Shown here: in pieces, positions 1 to 4,938 of the stretch
Layout: each line of letters starts with the position of its first letter
Numbering within the stretch: position 1 is the stretch's first letter
Origin: Bacillota bacterium
Lineage (GTDB): Bacteria; Bacillota; Clostridia; Christensenellales; SZUA-584
Assembly: GCA_023441905.1 (NCBI GenBank)
Contig: JAEZNC010000095.1
Span: forward strand, 1-7,586
Reading direction: 5' to 3'
DNA: 7,586 nucleotides
Notes under the pieces: model-generated
Told to the model about the DNA's origin: nothing
What the model saw: only the letters and a program-made list of their open reading frames with translations
The model's database searches: none
Position numbers and translations under genes: made by a program

Positions 1-1
1 G

Positions 2-1108
2 CATATCGCGGGCACCAACGGCAAAGGCTCGGTGTCCGAATACATGGCATGCATATTGATGGCGGCGGGGAAGCGCACCGGGTGCTTCACCTCGCCGCAT
101 CTTGTGTCGCCCACGGAGCGCATACGCCTCGACGGAAAAAACATCGGCGAAGCCGAGTTTGATGCGTTGCTGTGTGAAGTGGCCGCGAAGAAGCTTGCCA
201 TCAACGAGACGCTGTTCGCCGCGTACACGGCGGCGGCACTGCTCTGGTTTGAGCGGCAGGGGGCGCAGTGTGCCGTGATTGAAACGGGCATTGGCGGCCG
301 GCACGACTCGACCAACATGATCACGCCGGGCGTCTCGATACTGACGCCGATCGATTACGACCACATGGCGATACTCGGCAATACGCTGAGTGAAATTGCT
401 TACGACAAAAGCGGCATCATCAAGCACGGCGTGCCCGTGGTTTCGGCCGCACAGCCGGACGAGGTTATGACGGTGATCGAAAACGAAAGCCGCTCTTTAA
501 ACGCGCCGCTGACTGTGGTGCTGCCGGTTCGCATACTGTCCGCCTCACCGCAGGGGCAGACGTTTGAGCTTGAAGGTAAAGAGTATTTCATTAATATGAT
601 CGGACGCCACCAGCCGCAGAACGCGGCGCTCGCGGTAAAAGCCGCACAGGCGCTCGGCATCGGTGAAGACGCAATTAAGCAAGGACTTGGTGATACCGCA
701 CTCAAAGCCCGCGCACAGTTTGTGCCGGGGACGCCGGATATACTGCTGGACGGTGCTCATAACTATGCCGCTGCGTGCGCATTATGTGATGTCATGGACG
801 ATTATTTTGAAGACAGAGCCAAAGTGTTGCTGTTCGCCTGCATGAAGGACAAGGATTATACGCCGATGATCGATGTACTCGCGCCGTATTTTGATGAGGT
901 CACCGTGACGCGCGTCGGCATGGAGCGCGAGGCCAATCCGTTAAGACTGAAAGCGCAATTTGACGCATATACAAAATGCACCGTGCAAAGCGACGCTGTA
1001 ATGGCCTTCGCGCAGGCGAAAGCCGCCGCAAAGGAGAAGGATGAGATGCTCGTCGTCTGCGGCTCGTTTTACCTCGCGGGGCTCATCGAGCCGTTAACGC
1101 GAAAATAA
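2..1108 (+). CDS. folC: Folylpolyglutamate synthase / dihydrofolate synthase, 5'-truncated by window edge
   Basis: This enzyme adds glutamate to folates (and in bifunctional members to dihydropteroate) using ATP in the cytoplasm. The reading frame is open from base 2, where it already encodes HIAGTNGKGS, the Mur-ligase-type P-loop, so the real start lies upstream of the window. The GTG at 32 is internal, not a start. Further family motifs follow in order: SPHL and ERIRLDG, then ETGIGGRHDSTN, then a DH-x4-LG-x-T segment leading to the conserved K-x-GIIK-x-G region, and in the C-terminal domain GRHQPQNAALA and DGAHN. 368 residues are visible; family members are usually about 420-440, so roughly 50-70 residues are missing. 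The position after GGR is His where many members have Leu. The gene ends in TAA with no clear U-rich terminator directly after it. Function is confident; whether it is mono- or bifunctional cannot be told. Confidence 0.95.
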   Translation, partial: HIAGTNGKGSVSEYMACILMAAGKRTGCFTSPHLVSPTERIRLDGKNIGEAEFDALLCEVAAKKLAINETLFAAYTAAALLWFERQGAQCAVIETGIGGRHDSTNMITPGVSILTPIDYDHMAILGNTLSEIAYDKSGIIKHGVPVVSAAQPDEVMTVIENESRSLNAPLTVVLPVRILSASPQGQTFELEGKEYFINMIGRHQPQNAALAVKAAQALGIGEDAIKQGLGDTALKARAQFVPGTPDILLDGAHNYAAACALCDVMDDYFEDRAKVLLFACMKDKDYTPMIDVLAPYFDEVTVTRVGMEREANPLRLKAQFDAYTKCTVQSDAVMAFAQAKAAAKEKDEMLVVCGSFYLAGLIEPLTRK

Positions 1109-1191
1109 TATGTCTGCCACACGCGTCTGGAGAATCTGTCAGTCCAATCAACTCACATCAGAAGGTGCCATTATATGCGAATGCACCCATG

Positions 1192-1250
1192 CCTCCCTCT
1201 GAGAGGGAGGTGGCAATTGGCCGACATGTCGGGCAATTGACGGAAGGAGT
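1192..1250. repeat. Small hairpin repeat element, palindromic core
   Basis: Two adjacent inverted structures. The first has 8-base arms, CCTCCCTC at 1192-1199 and GAGGGAGG at 1203-1210. The second is a near-perfect 26-base palindrome at 1214-1239: CAATTG, then the perfect 12-mer CCGACATGTCGG at 1221-1232, then CAATTG, with one mismatched pair (G1220/G1233). The flanks GAGGTGGCA and TGACGGAAGGAGT reappear in reverse complement at the heads of the 1346 and 1526 copies (AGGTGGCA...TGACGGAGG), so this is one family in opposite orientation with a different core. It resembles widespread non-coding repeats of gut clostridia. The first hairpin may help stop folC transcription, but there is no T-run. 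Confidence 0.65.
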
Positions 1251-1345
1251 CGGCAAGGCTGTTTGAAGCATAGAGCCTTCCCTAAGTTGCATATTGGCGA
1301 TTAGGAAGATGACGCCGTTTTTATATTAAACAAAGCGAAAACAAT

Positions 1346-1428
1346 CCTCCGTCACGCTGCGCGTGCCACCTACTTTCAAAAGGAGGCTTGGCCTGAACGT
1401 TGAACAGACTCATTTGAAAAGGGACTCA
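1346..1428. repeat. 83-bp direct repeat, copy A
   Basis: This copy matches 1526-1608 at 76 of 83 positions by hand count with no gaps; the offset is exactly 180 bp. It starts CCTCCGTCACGCTGCGCGTG, which contains the inverted repeat CACGC-TGC-GCGTG. A CTTTCAAAAGGAGGC segment and a second TTTGAAAAGG segment follow. In copy A the two pyrimidine/purine palindromes are broken by substitutions (CCTACTTTC; CATTTGAAAAGGGA), so it appears to be the more decayed copy. Confidence 0.8.
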
Positions 1429-1453
1429 GAGTGTCAAAAAAGCTTCTTAACGT

Positions 1454-1500
1454 GGCCCCCTCTGACGAGGGGGCTGTCACCGATAGGTGGCTGGGGGAGA
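1454..1500. repeat. Double-hairpin repeat element
   Basis: A perfect stem CCCCCTC (1456-1462) / GAGGGGG (1467-1473) with loop TGAC, extendable by the G1455-C1474 pair, is followed at once by CACC (1478-1481) / GGTG (1486-1489) with loop GATA, then a CTGGGGGAGAGAG tail. The pattern, a GC-rich stem then a short variable hairpin then a purine tail, parallels the element at 1192-1250 and looks like another member of the same general class. It lies between copies A and B of the 83-bp repeat. Confidence 0.6.
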
Positions 1501-1525
1501 GAGAATGGCTTGGAAACGGTCACTC

Positions 1526-1608
1526 CCTCCGTCACGCTGCGCGTGCCGCCTCGTTTCAAAAGGAGGCTTGGCCTGAGCGTTGAACAGACTCCTTTGAAAA
1601 GGAGCTCA
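1526..1608. repeat. 83-bp direct repeat, copy B
   Basis: Second copy of the 1346-1428 repeat, differing at 7 positions. Here the distal palindrome is intact: CTCCTTT (1589-1595), GA, AAAGGAG (1598-1604). The head again has the CACGC/GCGTG inverted repeat. The upstream context (CACTCCCTCCGTCACG) is the reverse complement of the GTGACGGAGGGAGTG end that I associate with these clostridial repeats. No open frame or transposase is attached, so any mobility would depend on enzymes encoded elsewhere. Confidence 0.8.
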
Positions 1609-1628
1609 TGCTGCTGACAAAGTAACAA

Positions 1629-1670
1629 ATGTCATTTTGAGTGAGCGATAGCGAGACGAAAAATCCCACG
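1629..1670. repeat. Short dispersed-repeat-like element (GTCATTTTGAG...AAAAATCCC)
   Basis: The stretch TGTCATTTTGAGTGAGCG followed by ATAGCGAGACGAAAAATCCC strongly resembles the GTCATTCTGAGCGAAGCGAAGAATC-type dispersed repeat seen in many bacterial genomes. The identification rests on memory of that motif. Only one copy lies in this window, so repetition cannot be shown from the sequence alone. Confidence 0.45.
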
Positions 1671-1693
1671 TTTAAAGCGCTTTGACATGGGTG

Positions 1694-1713
1694 CACCTCC
1701 TTTCAAAAGGAGG
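1694..1713. repeat. Palindromic fragment with SD and anti-SD sequences
   Basis: A perfect 18-base palindrome at 1696-1713 has arms CCTCCTTT and AAAGGAGG around CA. It matches the internal segment of the 83-bp repeats (1368-1385 and 1548-1565) but with fully complementary arms. The left part, CACCTCCTTTC (1694-1704), equals the conserved 3' end of bacterial 16S rRNA; the right arm is a textbook Shine-Dalgarno sequence. It lies about 70 bp before the amidohydrolase start. Confidence 0.6.
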
Positions 1714-1781
1714 CCGTTAATTGGATGTCCACACGTCACTGTGGCGTGATAAAGCTTATAGAATACAAGAGGCCAAACAAT

Positions 1782-2585
1782 ATGAAAGAACAAAGAATCA
1801 TCGACATACACGCGCATGTGTTCCCCGAGCCGATTCGCGAAAAAGCGGTGGATGCCATCGGACGCTTTTACGATATTCCGATGTACGGGGAAGGCTCACC
1901 GGAGGATCTGCTTTTTCGCGGCAGTCCGTATCACATCATCAAATATGTGGTCAATTCGGCGGCAACAACAGCGGATCAGGTGCAGGCGATCAACCGCTAT
2001 ATCAAAAGCGTACAGGACAGCGATACGCGTTTCATCGGCTTTGGCACGATTCATCAGAATACACTTCATCCGGACCGTGTGATTGATGAGATTATCGAGA
2101 TGGGTCTGCATGGCGTCAAGCTGCATCCCGATTTTCAAAAGTTCGACATTGACGATCCCAAGTTGTTTCCCATCTACGAAGCGATGGCGGGGCGGCTGCC
2201 GCTGCTGATTCATATGGGCGACGAGCGTTCGGACGCGTCGTCTCCCGCAAGGCTGCTCAATGTGATCAAGAAGTTTCCGGCGCTGACTGTTATCGCGCCG
2301 CACCTAGGCGGCTATTCGCGGTGGGACGAAGCGTTCGAGACGATCATCGGACAGGATATCTACATCGACACCTCGAGCGCGCTTGCGTTTATGCCGCCCG
2401 AAAAGGCGGCGGCGATCATCCGCGCCCACGGCATCGATAAAGTGCTGTTCGGCAGCGACTATCCGATGTGGCTGCATCAAGACGAGCTGGAGCGCTTCTA
2501 TGCGCTCGGGTTCACGGACGACGAAAACGAGAAGATGCTCTACGGCAACGCCGCGAAGCTGCTTGGCGTGAGCGATGACAAGTAA
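1782..2585 (+). CDS. Amidohydrolase_2-family metal-dependent hydrolase
   Basis: A predicted cytoplasmic TIM-barrel metalloenzyme of the amidohydrolase superfamily, amidohydrolase_2 (ACMSD-like) branch; members hydrolyse or decarboxylate small molecules. The metal-site residues are visible in order in the 267-residue protein: H10 and H12 (DIHAH), K113/H115 (VKLHPD), H144 (LLIHMGD), H174 (IAPHLGG) and D226 (FGSDYP). There is no signal peptide or membrane segment. I chose the ATG at 1782 because AAGAGG at 1767-1772 sits 9 nt before it and the family motif begins within 10 residues. An in-frame ATG at 1725 would add 19 unconserved residues read from repeat-adjacent DNA. The 72-bp gap to the next gene holds that gene's own promoter, so this is probably a single-gene unit. 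The substrate cannot be deduced; neighbours give no pathway context. Confidence 0.88.
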   Translation: MKEQRIIDIHAHVFPEPIREKAVDAIGRFYDIPMYGEGSPEDLLFRGSPYHIIKYVVNSAATTADQVQAINRYIKSVQDSDTRFIGFGTIHQNTLHPDRVIDEIIEMGLHGVKLHPDFQKFDIDDPKLFPIYEAMAGRLPLLIHMGDERSDASSPARLLNVIKKFPALTVIAPHLGGYSRWDEAFETIIGQDIYIDTSSALAFMPPEKAAAIIRAHGIDKVLFGSDYPMWLHQDELERFYALGFTDDENEKMLYGNAAKLLGVSDDK

Positions 2586-2597
2586 ACCGATTTTGGC

Positions 2598-2626
2598 TTG
2601 ACAGAAACTGCATATGGTTATATCTT
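2598..2626 (+). promoter_or_regulatory. Sigma-A promoter for the MFGW gene cluster
   Basis: A perfect -35 TTGACA (2598-2603), a 17-bp spacer, and -10 TATCTT (2621-2626). Transcription would begin near 2633 and give a short leader of about 25 nt, ending with the SD AAGGGGG at 2644-2650 before the ATG at 2658. The -35 begins only about a dozen bases after the amidohydrolase stop, so the cluster has its own promoter. Confidence 0.7.
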
Positions 2627-2657
2627 CCTTGTATATACAATCATAAGGGGGTAAACC

Positions 2658-2900
2658 ATGTTTGGCTGGCGCGAGGTTTTCACATCGTTTTCTATGACCG
2701 ATTTTGCCAAAGCGCGTGAGGCGCTCGGGCAAAAGGGCATCCGTTATTATTACAAATCAAAAAGCCTGATGGGCAACACGAGAGGGAGCATGGGGAGCTT
2801 CGGTATCGACGTGAACTATGCTTTTCAATACTATCTCTATGTCAAAAAGGATTCTTTGGAAGAAGCGCAGTATCTGATCGGCAATGCGTTTAGAAGATAA
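2658..2900 (+). CDS. MFGW-family small protein, copy 1 (unknown function)
   Basis: An 80-residue protein I cannot assign to a characterised family. It is the first of four tandem paralogues sharing MFGW-(R/E)-E at the N-terminus, an FS-x2-(D/N)-(F/Y) segment, a central aromatic/basic strand (GIRYYY here), a glycine-rich loop (MGNTRGSMGSFG), a strand YYLYVKKD, and a C-terminal helix with AQYLIGNA. The alternation suggests a strand-helix-strand-strand-helix fold. The pattern 'helix, Gly-Ile-x-Tyr, loop, strand-V-K-K-(D/N), helix with Ala-Gln' recalls DUF2007-type putative signalling proteins; that link is my inference. No signal peptide, membrane segment or catalytic motif is seen. The SD is AAGGGGG, 7 nt before ATG. 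GC is about 46% by hand count. First gene of the cluster, directly behind the promoter. Confidence 0.85.
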   Translation: MFGWREVFTSFSMTDFAKAREALGQKGIRYYYKSKSLMGNTRGSMGSFGIDVNYAFQYYLYVKKDSLEEAQYLIGNAFRR

Positions 2901-2911
2901 GGAGATCACGC

Positions 2912-3154
2912 ATGTTTGGTTGGCGAGAGATTTTCACCACGTTTTCCCTTAGGGATTTCACACAAGTGCGTGAAGCATTGGAGCAAGGCGGTGTTGACTA
3001 CCGCTATGACGTGCGAAATATGATCGGCTCAATGCGATCCGCAGGTTCGATAGGCTTCAACATGGACTATGACAAACTGTATCTAATCCGCGTCAATAAA
3101 AAGAATATCGATCAGGCGCAGTATTTAATCTCAAACGCACGGAAGAGAGGATAG
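2912..3154 (+). CDS. MFGW-family small protein, copy 2 (unknown function)
   Basis: An 80-residue paralogue of the preceding gene, starting MFGWREIF and ending in an AQYLISNARKRG helix. It is closest to copy 3: I count about 42 identical residues of 79, including the shared block YRY-x-VRNMIG and the loop residues SAG-x2-G. The start is supported by AAGGAG at 2899-2904, 7 nt before ATG; this SD overlaps the stop codon of copy 1, so the two are probably translated from one mRNA. The gap between stop and start is 11 nt. GC about 46%. Highly basic at the C-terminus. No enzyme motif can be seen, and the function is unknown. Confidence 0.85.
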   Translation: MFGWREIFTTFSLRDFTQVREALEQGGVDYRYDVRNMIGSMRSAGSIGFNMDYDKLYLIRVNKKNIDQAQYLISNARKRG

Positions 3155-3160
3155 CGAGTC

Positions 3161-3400
3161 ATGTTTGGCTGGCGTGAAGTTTTCATGACATTTTCTGCAG
3201 CAAATTTCGATAAGGTCTGCAAAGAGCTTGAGCAAAATAAAGTTCGTTACCGCTATTGTGTAAGGAATATGATTGGCCCAAATTCATCGGCAGGCACTTT
3301 TGGTACTGAGCTAATATATGATAAGCAATTTCTCATGACTGTTAAAAATAAGGATGCGGATATGGCTCAGTATCTGATCAAAAACGTGCTGAGAGGATAA
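3161..3400 (+). CDS. MFGW-family small protein, copy 3 (unknown function)
   Basis: A 79-residue paralogue: MFGWREVFMTFS, then YRYCVRNMIG, a short SAGTFG loop, the YDKQFLMTVKNKD strand, and the AQYLIKNVLRG terminal helix. It starts 6 nt after the stop of copy 2, with AGAGAGG (3144-3150) as SD inside the end of copy 2. Unlike the other copies it has two Cys (in DKVCKEL and RYCV) where the others have Arg and mostly other residues. Its GC is about 39% by hand count, clearly lower than copies 1, 2 (46%) and 4 (55%), so the copies are old or came from different backgrounds rather than from a recent tandem duplication. Function unknown. Confidence 0.85.
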   Translation: MFGWREVFMTFSAANFDKVCKELEQNKVRYRYCVRNMIGPNSSAGTFGTELIYDKQFLMTVKNKDADMAQYLIKNVLRG

Positions 3401-3413
3401 GGGGGGATGCTGT

Positions 3414-3674
3414 ATGTTCGGCTGGGAAGAGGTTTATATGGGCTTTTCGATGGATGATTATATCAAGGCAAGGGATGCCATCGAGAGCGAAGGCATTGCC
3501 TATAAAAGAAAGCTGTTCGCGCATGCGGGCGCTTGGCTCGGGCGCGGAAGGGTGCAACAAAGCAGAGCGATCTTCGGCAACCATACGGATTTCTCCAAGC
3601 AGTACCGGCTGTTTGTGCGCAGAGAAAACGCGGAGCAGGCCCGGTATCTGATACGGCGGGCGATGGAGGGGTAA
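3414..3674 (+). CDS. MFGW-family small protein, copy 4, divergent (unknown function)
   Basis: An 86-residue, most divergent member. It begins MFGWEEVYMGFS (Glu for Arg at residue 5) and keeps the DDY-x-KARDAIE helix and the EQARYLIRRAMEG terminal helix. The middle is longer and different: the YRY-x-VRNMIG block is replaced by an Ala/Gly/Arg-rich segment (AHAGAWLGRGRVQQSRA) before FGNH and the strand YRLFVRREN. GC is about 55%, near the rest of the window. The SD AAGGGGGG (3399-3406) overlaps the stop of copy 3, 7 nt before ATG. The gene ends 3 nt before the GNAT start and contains that gene's SD. Function unknown; the basic central insert could be a binding surface, which is speculation. Confidence 0.85.
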   Translation: MFGWEEVYMGFSMDDYIKARDAIESEGIAYKRKLFAHAGAWLGRGRVQQSRAIFGNHTDFSKQYRLFVRRENAEQARYLIRRAMEG

Positions 3675-3677
3675 CCC

Positions 3678-4118
3678 ATGCTGAGCATCAGAGAAGCGGA
3701 CGAACGGGACCTGCCGGCCGTCCTAGGGCTCTATCAACAAAGCGATATGGACGGCAGCTGTTTGACGCTTGAGCAGGCCGCGCCGATTTTCGAGAAGATG
3801 AAGACGTATCCCGATTACCGTCTCTATGTCGCAGAGCGAGACGGGGATATCGTGGGCACGTTCACGCTCGCGGTGCTCGATAATCTCGTGCATCATGGGG
3901 CCAAAACGGGGCTTATCGAGTCTGTCGTTGTAAAGGCGGACGTTCAGGGGCAGGGCATCGGCAAAGCGATGATGACGCGTGCCATCGAATTATGCCGCGA
4001 AAAGCAATGCTACAAGGCGGTGCTATCGAGCGGCGCAAAAAGAAAAAAAGCCCATCAATTTTATGAGGGCCTTGGATATAAGATTCATGGGCAGAGTTTT
4101 TTGATGACGCTCGATTAA
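3678..4118 (+). CDS. GNAT-family N-acetyltransferase
   Basis: A 146-residue single-domain GNAT enzyme that transfers the acetyl group of acetyl-CoA to an unidentified amine. Motif A is clear: the strand GLIESVVVKADV followed by the acetyl-CoA pyrophosphate loop Q90-G-Q-G-I-G95 and helix KAMMTRAIELC. Motif B follows as CYKAVLSSG, K-AHQFYEGLGY (128-134), and a final HGQSF strand. E81 at the start of motif A sits where GNATs often hold a catalytic or metal/water-binding acid. The length is typical. The SD GGAGGGG (3665-3671) lies inside the end of MFGW copy 4 and the start is 3 nt after its stop, so it is very likely the last gene of that transcript. Its stop overlaps that of the convergent HAD gene. 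Substrate unknown; it could act on a small molecule or a protein such as its MFGW neighbours. Confidence 0.92.
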   Translation: MLSIREADERDLPAVLGLYQQSDMDGSCLTLEQAAPIFEKMKTYPDYRLYVAERDGDIVGTFTLAVLDNLVHHGAKTGLIESVVVKADVQGQGIGKAMMTRAIELCREKQCYKAVLSSGAKRKKAHQFYEGLGYKIHGQSFLMTLD

Positions 4119-4753
4119 ATGATGCTCTTCAAATAGTCGCTGAAAGCCGCGACGCTTTCAATCGTATACTCCGGGTTCATCTCTTTTAACTTTTCTGTTT
4201 CGGCCATGCTGGACCATGCGGCGGAGATGATGGGGATGCCCACCTGCCGGCACGCCAGGATGTCAGTTGTGGTGTCGCCGACGTAAACGGCCTCCTGTGG
4301 CTCAATACCGAATTGACTCAGCAGTTTTTTCAGCCCCTGCGGTTTTCGTAGCCCTTCGGGCGAGCCTGTGTCTATCCCGTCAAATACGTTTTCCATCCCG
4401 TACCATTCGAGCGTGATTTTTGTACCCATAGCGCTTTTGCCTGTCACCAGGCCAAGTTTAATCTTTTTGCTTTTTAAGTAGCTCAGCAGCTCCCCAATGC
4501 CGTCAAACGGATTCGGATATTCCGCGTGCAGCGTTTTATAGCTTTGAAAATATGCCGCAAGGCCTTCATCGTAATGCTCGGGAATCAGCGCTTTGATTGT
4601 GGCTTCCTCGGAAGGGCCGAATGTGGCGATGAGCTCTTCGTCGGTGACGGCACGGCCCGCGTACGGTTCAATCGCTGCCCGGAAGGACCGGATAATCAGC
4701 GGCAGCGTGTCGCCCAGCGTGCCGTCCATATCAAATAGTACTGCTTTAATCAT
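4115..4753 (-). CDS. HAD-superfamily phosphatase (phosphoglycolate phosphatase / PpaX-like)
   Basis: A 212-residue cytoplasmic haloacid-dehalogenase-type phosphatase. Motif I is D8-M-D10-G-T (nucleophile D8, acid/base D10); motif II T104 in GLVTGK; motif III K137 in RKPQG; motif IV VGD160-TTTD164 for Mg2+. The helical cap between motifs I and II is the C1 type found in phosphoglycolate phosphatase and pyrophosphatase PpaX, and the length fits both. I prefer the ATG at 4753 because GAGG (4760-4763, minus strand) is 6 nt upstream; a GTG at 4765 would add four residues without an SD. The stop overlaps the GNAT stop from the other strand, with no space for a terminator between them. The exact substrate cannot be told from sequence; such enzymes often remove damage products such as 2-phosphoglycolate. 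Confidence 0.9.
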   Translation of the reverse strand: MIKAVLFDMDGTLGDTLPLIIRSFRAAIEPYAGRAVTDEELIATFGPSEEATIKALIPEHYDEGLAAYFQSYKTLHAEYPNPFDGIGELLSYLKSKKIKLGLVTGKSAMGTKITLEWYGMENVFDGIDTGSPEGLRKPQGLKKLLSQFGIEPQEAVYVGDTTTDILACRQVGIPIISAAWSSMAETEKLKEMNPEYTIESVAAFSDYLKSII

Positions 4754-4794
4754 GATGCACCTCACAATGTTGACTGAACTTTAATATCACCGAA

Positions 4795-4823
4795 ACGTTA
4801 ATACAATCGACCGATAATGTCAA
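4795..4823 (-). promoter_or_regulatory. Possible promoter for the HAD gene
   Basis: On the minus strand there is a perfect -35 TTGACA (4818-4823), a 17-bp spacer, and TAACGT at 4795-4800 as a weak -10 matching mainly the key first, second and last bases. The distance to the ATG at 4753 is appropriate. The assignment rests mostly on the -35. Confidence 0.4.
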
Positions 4824-4857
4824 GTTTCGAGGTGTATATTATTACCGCTTCTGCCCG

Positions 4858-4886
4858 TTGACACATATTCTTACGGATGATACTTT
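4858..4886 (+). promoter_or_regulatory. Promoter of the dihydrolipoamide dehydrogenase gene, extended -10
   Basis: -35 TTGACA (4858-4863), a 17-bp spacer, -10 TACTTT (4881-4886), with TG at 4878-4879 giving an extended -10 (TGATACTTT). Transcription would start near 4893, leaving a leader of about 45 nt that contains a perfect palindrome (4904-4913) before the SD. Confidence 0.6.
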
Positions 4887-4903
4887 TTATCACAGAGCAC
4901 ATT

Positions 4904-4913
4904 GTCTATAGAC
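4904..4913. promoter_or_regulatory. Palindrome GTCTATAGAC in the lpd leader, possible operator
   Basis: A perfect 10-bp palindrome just downstream of the predicted transcription start and about 13 bp before the SD of the dihydrolipoamide dehydrogenase gene. The position would suit a repressor site, but such a short palindrome can occur by chance and I know no regulator for it. Confidence 0.25.
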
Positions 4914-4938
4914 TTTTTGACTAAAGGGAGGACCATCC

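Larger units (their letters stand above)
1109..1781. other. Gene-free repeat island between folC and the amidohydrolase
   Basis: About 670 bp without a believable protein gene. Short open frames here (for example 1363-1617) run through the repeats, lack a good ribosome binding site and resemble no protein I know. The stretch holds at least six short repeat or hairpin elements, listed separately. I could not identify a confident promoter for the downstream gene: TATAGA/TAGAAT at 1757-1764 could be a -10, but no matching -35 sits at the right distance. The segment 1251-1345 shows nothing I can name. Confidence 0.7.

Noticed and set aside
1296..1322. Possible terminator GGCG...CGCC followed by GTTTTTAT
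   Set aside because: Only 4 base pairs with a 13-base loop; too weak to call.
1363..1617. Open frame of 84 codons across the repeat island
   Set aside because: It is made almost entirely of the two 83-bp repeats and the double hairpin, has no good SD, and its protein looks like translated repeat DNA.
1682..1710. TTGACA at 1682-1687 as a promoter for the amidohydrolase
   Set aside because: At 15-19 bp downstream the sequence is the AAAAGGAGG palindrome arm, with no acceptable -10.
1346..1713. CRISPR-like array
   Set aside because: Only two full repeat copies, 83 bp long and separated by 97 bp that itself contains another hairpin element; no cas genes and no regular repeat-spacer pattern.
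1725..1781. Upstream ATG extending the amidohydrolase by 19 residues
   Set aside because: The extra residues have no family similarity; the ATG at 1782 has AAGAGG at a suitable distance and places the DIHAH motif at the usual N-terminal position.
1896..2732. Two minus-strand open frames (1896-2303, 2304-2732) opposite the amidohydrolase
   Set aside because: Antisense shadows of a well-supported gene; low-complexity, basic products and no ribosome binding sites.
4754..4765. GTG start at 4765 for the HAD phosphatase
   Set aside because: No SD in front of it; the ATG at 4753 has GAGG 6 nt upstream and the DMDGT motif then falls at the usual residues 8-12.
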